Part shown: positions 12,803 through 16,145 of the stretch, one piece after another | Layout of the letters: each line of letters opens with the position of its first letter | How positions within the stretch are numbered: the stretch's first letter is position 1 | Assembly (NCBI GenBank): GCA_030043215.1 | Contig: JASHYG010000031.1 | Location: forward strand, 1-16,145 | Length of the DNA stretch: 16,145 nucleotides | Direction: 5' to 3' | From: Gammaproteobacteria bacterium | GTDB lineage: Bacteria > Pseudomonadota > Gammaproteobacteria > Steroidobacterales > Steroidobacteraceae | Notes under the pieces: model-generated | Database searches by the model: none | The model's input: only the letters and a program-made list of their open reading frames with translations | Told to the model about the DNA's origin: nothing | Translations under genes and position numbers: made by a program

Positions 12803-14218
12803 TCAACGCGCGTCCGGCAACGCGGTCGCCTGATTGCGCAATCGCAAGGCGGTGAGCACGAGGGCGCCGACACCGAGCCAGCACAGCCCGGCGACCTTGG
12901 CATCCGCTTCCGCATTCCACAGTACGTAGCCAATGACGCCGAAGCCTATCGCGGGCACCACGAGATGGCGCAGCCAGTTGCGGCTTCGCTCGCGCCGGAA
13001 GTGCACGATCACCGAGACGTGCAGCAGCAGAAAGCCGAGCAGCGCGCCGAAGTTGACGAGCGAGGTGAGGAGCTCGAACCGGCTCACCATCACGATGCCC
13101 AACACCAGCGCAACCGCCGCGGTGACGAGCAGTGCCCGATCGGGAATGTCGCGAGTCGGATGCACATGCGCGAGCGCGCGCGGGAGCTTCCCGTCGCGTG
13201 CCATGCCGAAGATGAGCCGCATGGTCGCCGCCTGCGCCGCGAGCGATCCCACCCAGGCGCACATGGCTCCGGGCACCGCGACCACGAATTTGAACCAGCC
13301 GCCACCGATTACGCCGGCGATGTCGTAGAACGCCGCATTCGTGGCATCGCCCGGAGGCAGGCTGGTGCGATCGAGGACGAACAGCGAGGCGAGCCACGTC
13401 TCGGCCACGAAGAATGCTGCGCAAAGGCAGAGCGACCACATCGTGGCGCGCGAGACCGCACGGGCGCCGTCCCGGCTCTCCTCCGACAGCGTCGAGATGG
13501 CATCGAACCCGAGAAAGCTCAGCGCAGCGAGCGACAGCGCACCGAACCCTAGCCGGAATATCGGCTCCGACGGGCGGTAGAAGGGCGCAAAGGACAGATG
13601 AGCGCCATCGACGTGATGAGCCAGTGCCACGGCCCCGATCGCAAGGAATGCGAGGAAGAGGAGCATCTGCAAGCCGAGCATGATCCAGTTCGCGCGGGCC
13701 GTGGCCTCGATCCCGGTGAAATTGAGCGCCGTCGCAAGCACCAGCTGGCCGATCACCCACACCACACTCGGTATGCCCGGCAGCACGGAGTGCAGGGAGA
13801 TGGAGCAGGCAACGTAGATGAGAGTCGGCAGCAGCAGATAATCGAGCAGGATCGCCCACCCGGCGAAGAATCCGATGGTCGGTCCGAGCGCGCGTGCTGC
13901 ATAGGTATAGACCGATCCGGCGAGCGGGAACTCCCGGGTCATCGCCATGTACGAGAGCGCGGTAAAGACCATCGCGAGCAGGCCGAACAGATAGACCAGC
14001 GGCACCATGCCGTGGCTCATGTTGAAGACGATGCCGAAGACCGAGACCGGCGAGAACGGTCCGATGATGGATAGGCCGTAGATCAGCAGATCGAACAGCG
14101 TGAGCGCCCGCCGCAGTTCCTGCTTGTAGCCGAATTGCTCGAGGCTGGGCGTGCTTCCTGCAGGCGCACGCGGCGGTTGTGCGCTCAGTCGTGGAGCGCC
14201 GCCCGACACGTTCTTCAT
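12803..14218 (-). CDS. APC-family amino acid/amine permease
   Basis: This inner-membrane secondary transporter has 471 residues and about 12 hydrophobic helices. The N-terminal LTLFDLLIYGLSIIGPFSPV (40-59) corresponds to the unwound TM1 substrate site of APC carriers. FPLAGSVYTYAARALGPTIG and the central FLGFDAISTLSEESRDGARA are typical of the APC superfamily, as is the LIFGMARDGKLPRALAHVHP block before the last helices. Such carriers move amino acids, polyamines or related amines in symport or exchange. The N-terminus (about 1-35) is a polar cytoplasmic tail. The ATG at 14218 follows a G-rich run (GGGGGGA) that serves as a loose ribosome binding site. It is the first gene of the operon, so the substrate imported probably reaches the amidase. 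The specific substrate is not determinable. Confidence 0.93.
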   Translation of the reverse strand: MKNVSGGAPRLSAQPPRAPAGSTPSLEQFGYKQELRRALTLFDLLIYGLSIIGPFSPVSVFGIVFNMSHGMVPLVYLFGLLAMVFTALSYMAMTREFPLAGSVYTYAARALGPTIGFFAGWAILLDYLLLPTLIYVACSISLHSVLPGIPSVVWVIGQLVLATALNFTGIEATARANWIMLGLQMLLFLAFLAIGAVALAHHVDGAHLSFAPFYRPSEPIFRLGFGALSLAALSFLGFDAISTLSEESRDGARAVSRATMWSLCLCAAFFVAETWLASLFVLDRTSLPPGDATNAAFYDIAGVIGGGWFKFVVAVPGAMCAWVGSLAAQAATMRLIFGMARDGKLPRALAHVHPTRDIPDRALLVTAAVALVLGIVMVSRFELLTSLVNFGALLGFLLLHVSVIVHFRRERSRNWLRHLVVPAIGFGVIGYVLWNAEADAKVAGLCWLGVGALVLTALRLRNQATALPDAR

Positions 14219-14365
14219 CGACAGTCCCCCCGAGTCGGTCAGCCTGCCGGCTCAATGCCGCTCAGGATTTCCGCCGCATCCGCCTCGCAACTTCCCGAGG
14301 GACGTTGGACGTCGTTCTCCCCGATGTACAAGGAGATCGTCGCCACCGTGCTTTACCGGACCGGC

Positions 14366-14386
14366 CTAAGCTTAGCCGAGTATAAT
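14366..14386 (+). promoter_or_regulatory. TATAAT box with adjacent 10-bp palindrome upstream of the cupin gene
   Basis: A perfect sigma-70 -10 hexamer, TATAAT, lies at 14381-14386 with transcription expected near 14393, about 116 bases before the cupin start. Immediately upstream is the perfect palindrome CTAAGCTTAG (14366-14375), inside the would-be spacer. No -35 hexamer sits at 16-18 bases; TTTACC at 14352-14357 is too far away. A weak promoter that depends on, or is blocked by, a protein bound at the palindrome is plausible. Confidence 0.45.
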
Positions 14387-14508
14387 CGCGGAGCCGCAGA
14401 TCGGATATCGTTCCCGATTGCGGACGGTCGGCCGAGCGCTTGGCAGAGTGGCGTCGCCCGAGGCCGTGACTACAATCAGCGCAACGCTGTCGGGACGGAG
14501 GGAGCGCG

Positions 14509-14925
14509 ATGGCAGACGATACGATCGACCTCCTCACGAATTATTTGTTGCTGGAGCCCGACGGGACCACGGCTCTCCTTCCGGGTGGCGGGGACTTTTG
14601 GAGTCAGTTGATGTCCGGCCGTCCGACCGATGCCGGCATTCGGCAGCTGATGGGCAGCGAGAAGGGGCGGCTGCTGTCGGCGTTGTCCATGGGAGCCGAT
14701 TGGACCAACTGGGAAATGCATCCAGCGGGTGACGAGATCCTTCTGATGCTGGAAGGCAAAGCAACGTTTGTTCTAGAGCTTTCCGACGGTATGAGAGAAG
14801 TTACCCTTAGCGCAGGGCGCTTGCTCGTGATTCCAAAAGGTGTGTGGCACACCGCCAAGGTGAGGGAACCGTCTCGCTTGCTGGCGATCACCGCCGGCTC
14901 CGGCACTCGACACCGCCCGACATAG
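14509..14925 (+). CDS. Cupin-domain protein
   Basis: The 138-residue protein has a single cupin barrel. Cupin motif 1 appears as WEMHPAGDEILLMLEG (68-83), and motif 2 as GRLLVIPKGVWHTAKV (103-118). Possible metal ligands are H71, E76 and H114. The second histidine of the classic HxH is not obvious, so metal binding may be partial. Residues 1-45 form an extra N-terminal segment (LLTNYLLLEPDGTTALLPGG). The ATG at 14509 is preceded by GGAGGGAG (about 14495-14502). Similar stand-alone cupins include isomerases, dioxygenases and sensors, and I cannot choose among them. It is divergent from the permease-amidase-tannase operon across 290 bases and could belong to the same pathway. Its base composition looks somewhat less GC-rich than the left part of the window, by eye only. 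Confidence 0.85.
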   Translation: MADDTIDLLTNYLLLEPDGTTALLPGGGDFWSQLMSGRPTDAGIRQLMGSEKGRLLSALSMGADWTNWEMHPAGDEILLMLEGKATFVLELSDGMREVTLSAGRLLVIPKGVWHTAKVREPSRLLAITAGSGTRHRPT

Positions 14926-14986
14926 GACGAACCACCGCTCGGGGACCGATACGAGGCAGAAGTCCGCACTGTTCGCTCGCCGCCAT

Positions 14987-15031
14987 TTGACGAGGCGACC
15001 CAGCCGTGGCAATTTAGCTTCTGCTAAGGAG
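14987..15031 (+). promoter_or_regulatory. Candidate promoter and operator/hairpin of the Xre-RES operon
   Basis: TTGACG (14987-14992) is a near-consensus -35. The -10 that should follow is poor (CAATTT at 15010-15015, 17-base spacing). Overlapping the end of this region is the perfect inverted repeat TTAGC (15014-15018) and GCTAA (15023-15027) with a TTCT loop. The right arm runs into the AAGGAG ribosome binding site (15026-15031). A GCAATT direct repeat (15009-15014 and 15031-15036) flanks it. This would suit binding by the antitoxin, or masking of the ribosome binding site in the mRNA. Confidence 0.4.
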
Positions 15032-15041
15032 CAATTCTGCC

Positions 15042-15440
15042 ATGAGCGTACTGACTCTCGCCCAGCTCCCGCTCGGTGAACAGATCGAGGCGCTCGAGCG
15101 CGGGCTACCCAGTAGCGCACTCGGGGAAATCGCGGCCGCTCTCGGTCTGCCGAAGGCGCGCATCATCAAGGCGCTTAAGCTCGTCCTGCGCACGATGACC
15201 GAGCGTGAGAAGAAGCGCGAACGATTCTCCACCACAGAGTCCGAGCGTCTCTACAGGGTCGTGCGCGCCAGGAGTCTCGCGCGAGAGATCTTCTCCTCGG
15301 ATGCCGCGGTCGCCCAATGGCTGAGCGCTGCGGATCGGAGCCTCGGAGATCGGGCGCCGCTAGAGATGCTCGCGACTGACCTCGGCGCGCAGAAGGTGGA
15401 AAGTCTCCTGCGAGCGATGATCCACGGCGTTCCGGTCTGA
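15042..15440 (+). CDS. Xre/MbcA/ParS-type antitoxin (DUF2384)
   Basis: This is the antitoxin of a type II RES-Xre module. It binds and blocks the toxin and represses the operon. The 132-residue product has an N-terminal helix-turn-helix-like region (about 16-58, ALGEIAAALGLPKARIIKAL) and the C-terminal toxin-binding domain (about 66-130). That domain contains ESERLYRVVRARSLAREIF, AVAQWLSAADRSLGDRAPLE and LGAQKVESLLRAMIHGVPV, which follows the family pattern 'A-x-x-W-L...L-G-x-x-A-P-L-E-x-L...G...V-x-x-L...G-V'. The ATG at 15042 follows AAGGAG (15026-15031). The stop lies 10 bases before the toxin GTG, as usual for coupled antitoxin-toxin pairs. Confidence 0.93.
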   Translation: MSVLTLAQLPLGEQIEALERGLPSSALGEIAAALGLPKARIIKALKLVLRTMTEREKKRERFSTTESERLYRVVRARSLAREIFSSDAAVAQWLSAADRSLGDRAPLEMLATDLGAQKVESLLRAMIHGVPV

Positions 15441-15450
15441 GCGTCGGCCC

Positions 15451-15945
15451 GTGAAGGCTTGGCGCATCGTCCTGCGCAAGTTCGGCCGGACGAGTCGGTC
15501 GGCCTTCGGCGGCTCGAGCGGGCTCTCGGTGGATGGCCGCTGGCATACCGCCGGCCGGCATCTCGATTACGGGGCGCAGAGTCTGTCGCTCGCGATTCTG
15601 GAGCGTCTGGTGCACTACAAGCGCTTTGATGCGCTCGAGCCGCATGTCTTGTACGTGATTGACGTCCCCGACGCGGCGATCGAGAGCGTGCTGGTGCTTC
15701 CCAACGGCTGGGATGGGGACGAGCCGCTGCCGGCCGCGCAAGCAATCGGTGATGAGTGGTGCGACCAGCGGAGAAGCCCGACGCTACGCGTTTCGAGTGC
15801 CGTGACGCCGGGAGAGTACAACCTGATCGTCAATTCCCGCCATCCTGACTGGCGGTGGCAGTGGGTGATATCCGGTCCACAAGTGTTTGCCTTCGACGCC
15901 AGGCTCGCCGAGCTGATGGAGCGGTCCCAAAGGCGTCCGCGGTAA
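15451..15945 (+). CDS. RES-domain toxin (NAD+-degrading)
   Basis: RES-domain toxins share an ADP-ribosyltransferase-like fold. Characterised members destroy NAD+ (MbcT by phosphorolysis, others by hydrolysis) or ADP-ribosylate a host enzyme (ParT). The 164-residue product carries the family residues R30 (DGRWHTAG), Y40 (LDYGAQ) and E51 (LSLAILERLVH), and then SSAV and EYNLIVNSRHPDW (122-134) with the conserved N-S/P-x-H-P-D. R-x-x-Y-x-x-E is the likely active site, and all three residues are present, so the toxin looks intact. The start is GTG at 15451, 10 bases after the antitoxin stop, so translation is probably coupled. The neighbours downstream are gene remnants, consistent with an accessory location. 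Confidence 0.93.
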   Translation: MKAWRIVLRKFGRTSRSAFGGSSGLSVDGRWHTAGRHLDYGAQSLSLAILERLVHYKRFDALEPHVLYVIDVPDAAIESVLVLPNGWDGDEPLPAAQAIGDEWCDQRRSPTLRVSSAVTPGEYNLIVNSRHPDWRWQWVISGPQVFAFDARLAELMERSQRRPR

Positions 15946-15957
15946 AGTAGCACCGCG

Positions 15958-16065
15958 CTAGAAGCCCCGCATCTCGGGAAAGTCGTCGCCCAAGTCGCTC
16001 GCCAGGTGCTCGATGACCTTGGCGCCCCAGCCCCGGCTAACCTGCCGCTGAACCACGCGCGAGCC
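15958..16065 (-). pseudogene. Remnant of a DUF1016 (YhcG/PDDEXK-type) gene, N-terminal domain fragment
   Basis: On the minus strand, a 35-codon stretch between two stops reads VVQRQVSRGWGAKVIEHLAS followed by DLGDDFPEMRGF and then TAG. This is the characteristic DUF1016 N-terminal-domain core ('R-x-G-W-G-A-K-V-I-x-x-L-A-x-D-L...F-P-x-M-x-G-F'), which in complete proteins continues S-P-R-N-L-x-Y-M. Here a stop follows the G-F directly, and a stop (16066-16068) lies just upstream of the fragment. No start codon or other domain is present, so this is a broken leftover. It overlaps the opening of the ATPase frame on the other strand. DUF1016 proteins are nuclease-like proteins often found near restriction and toxin-antitoxin loci. 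Confidence 0.72.
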
Positions 16066-16145
16066 TCACTCGAGCTCCCGGCGCGCTCCTTCCTGCTGCT
16101 CGGACCCCGCGGCACGGGCAAGACGACCTGGCTGCGCTCCGCGCT
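16006..16145 (+). CDS. DUF4143/AAA_14-type ATPase, N-terminal part (truncated by window edge)
   Basis: The last bases encode SLELPARSFLLLGPRGTGKT followed by TWLRSA. The Walker A GPRGTGKT is at 16102-16125. This is the opening of the AAA+ ATPase family with a C-terminal DUF4143 nuclease-like domain, in which 'L-P-x-R-S-F-x-L-x-G-P-R-G-T-G-K-T-T-W-L' is typical. The start is unclear. GTG at 16006 is the only usual start codon close upstream, but it lies inside the DUF1016 remnant and has no ribosome binding site. The true start may have been lost when the two sequences were joined near 16060. The C-terminal part lies outside the window. Such ATPases are frequent beside toxin-antitoxin genes but are poorly understood. 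Confidence 0.62.
   Translation, partial: MLDDLGAPAPANLPLNHARASLELPARSFLLLGPRGTGKTTWLRSA

Noticed and set aside
11280..14255. A 991-codon open frame that would fuse a long upstream part to the amidase
   Set aside because: The part above 12755 is arginine-rich, shadow-like sequence in a different frame of the permease gene. A good AGGAG site and an ATG at 12755 fit the amidase family start.
15615..16121. 168-codon minus-strand frame opposite the RES toxin
   Set aside because: It is a shadow of the toxin gene. The meaningful minus-strand sequence near 15958-16065 is in a different frame, that of the DUF1016 remnant.

Overview
The window is about 16 kb of high-GC DNA that is densely coding, with short intergenic gaps, mostly GGAG-type ribosome binding sites and many GTG starts. 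A CsrA, a YfcF-type glutathione S-transferase, an Ohr, a KirBac-type channel and a RES-Xre toxin-antitoxin pair together point to a proteobacterium, most likely a high-GC gammaproteobacterium (Steroidobacter/Xanthomonadales-like) or a betaproteobacterium. That placement is inferred from gene content only. I see no rRNA, tRNA, CRISPR array, complete insertion sequence or replication origin, and no gene-free stretch longer than about 300 bases.

Left third (1-5590). The 3' end of a CmcJ/NvfI-family oxidoreductase gene is followed by an MFS transporter and an Ohr organic-hydroperoxide peroxidase. Ohr converges on a membrane-anchored MutS-family ATPase. The start of that ATPase gene overlaps, head to head, the start of a divergent Lgt-like membrane protein. 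The Lgt-like protein lacks several residues needed by true prolipoprotein diacylglyceryl transferase. It converges on a GyrI-like ligand-binding protein, and the two stop codons share a CTAG.

Middle (5700-9600). A KirBac-type potassium channel comes first. It is followed by a 111-residue protein of unknown function behind a leader with two perfect inverted repeats. Next come a 74-residue XRE regulator and a divergent csrA paralogue with a hairpin next to its Shine-Dalgarno. A carboxymuconolactone-decarboxylase-family protein, a small exported His/Cys protein of unknown function and a yfcF glutathione S-transferase complete this part.

Right third (9596-16145). A minus-strand operon encodes, in transcription order, an APC permease, an amidase-signature hydrolase and a secreted tannase/feruloyl esterase. 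It looks like an uptake and hydrolysis cassette for an aromatic or amine-linked ester/amide, with no regulator beside it. A cupin gene diverges from it behind a perfect TATAAT and a 10-bp palindrome. Then comes a RES-Xre (Xre/MbcA/ParS antitoxin, NAD+-consuming toxin) module. The window ends in the start of a DUF4143-type AAA ATPase gene that overlaps, on the opposite strand, a stop-bounded remnant of a DUF1016 (YhcG-type) gene. This end looks like a recombined accessory boundary.

The best candidates for something undescribed are the overlapping, probably leaderless, MutS-like/Lgt-like pair, the small-protein/XRE/csrA regulatory cluster, and the permease-amidase-tannase operon.
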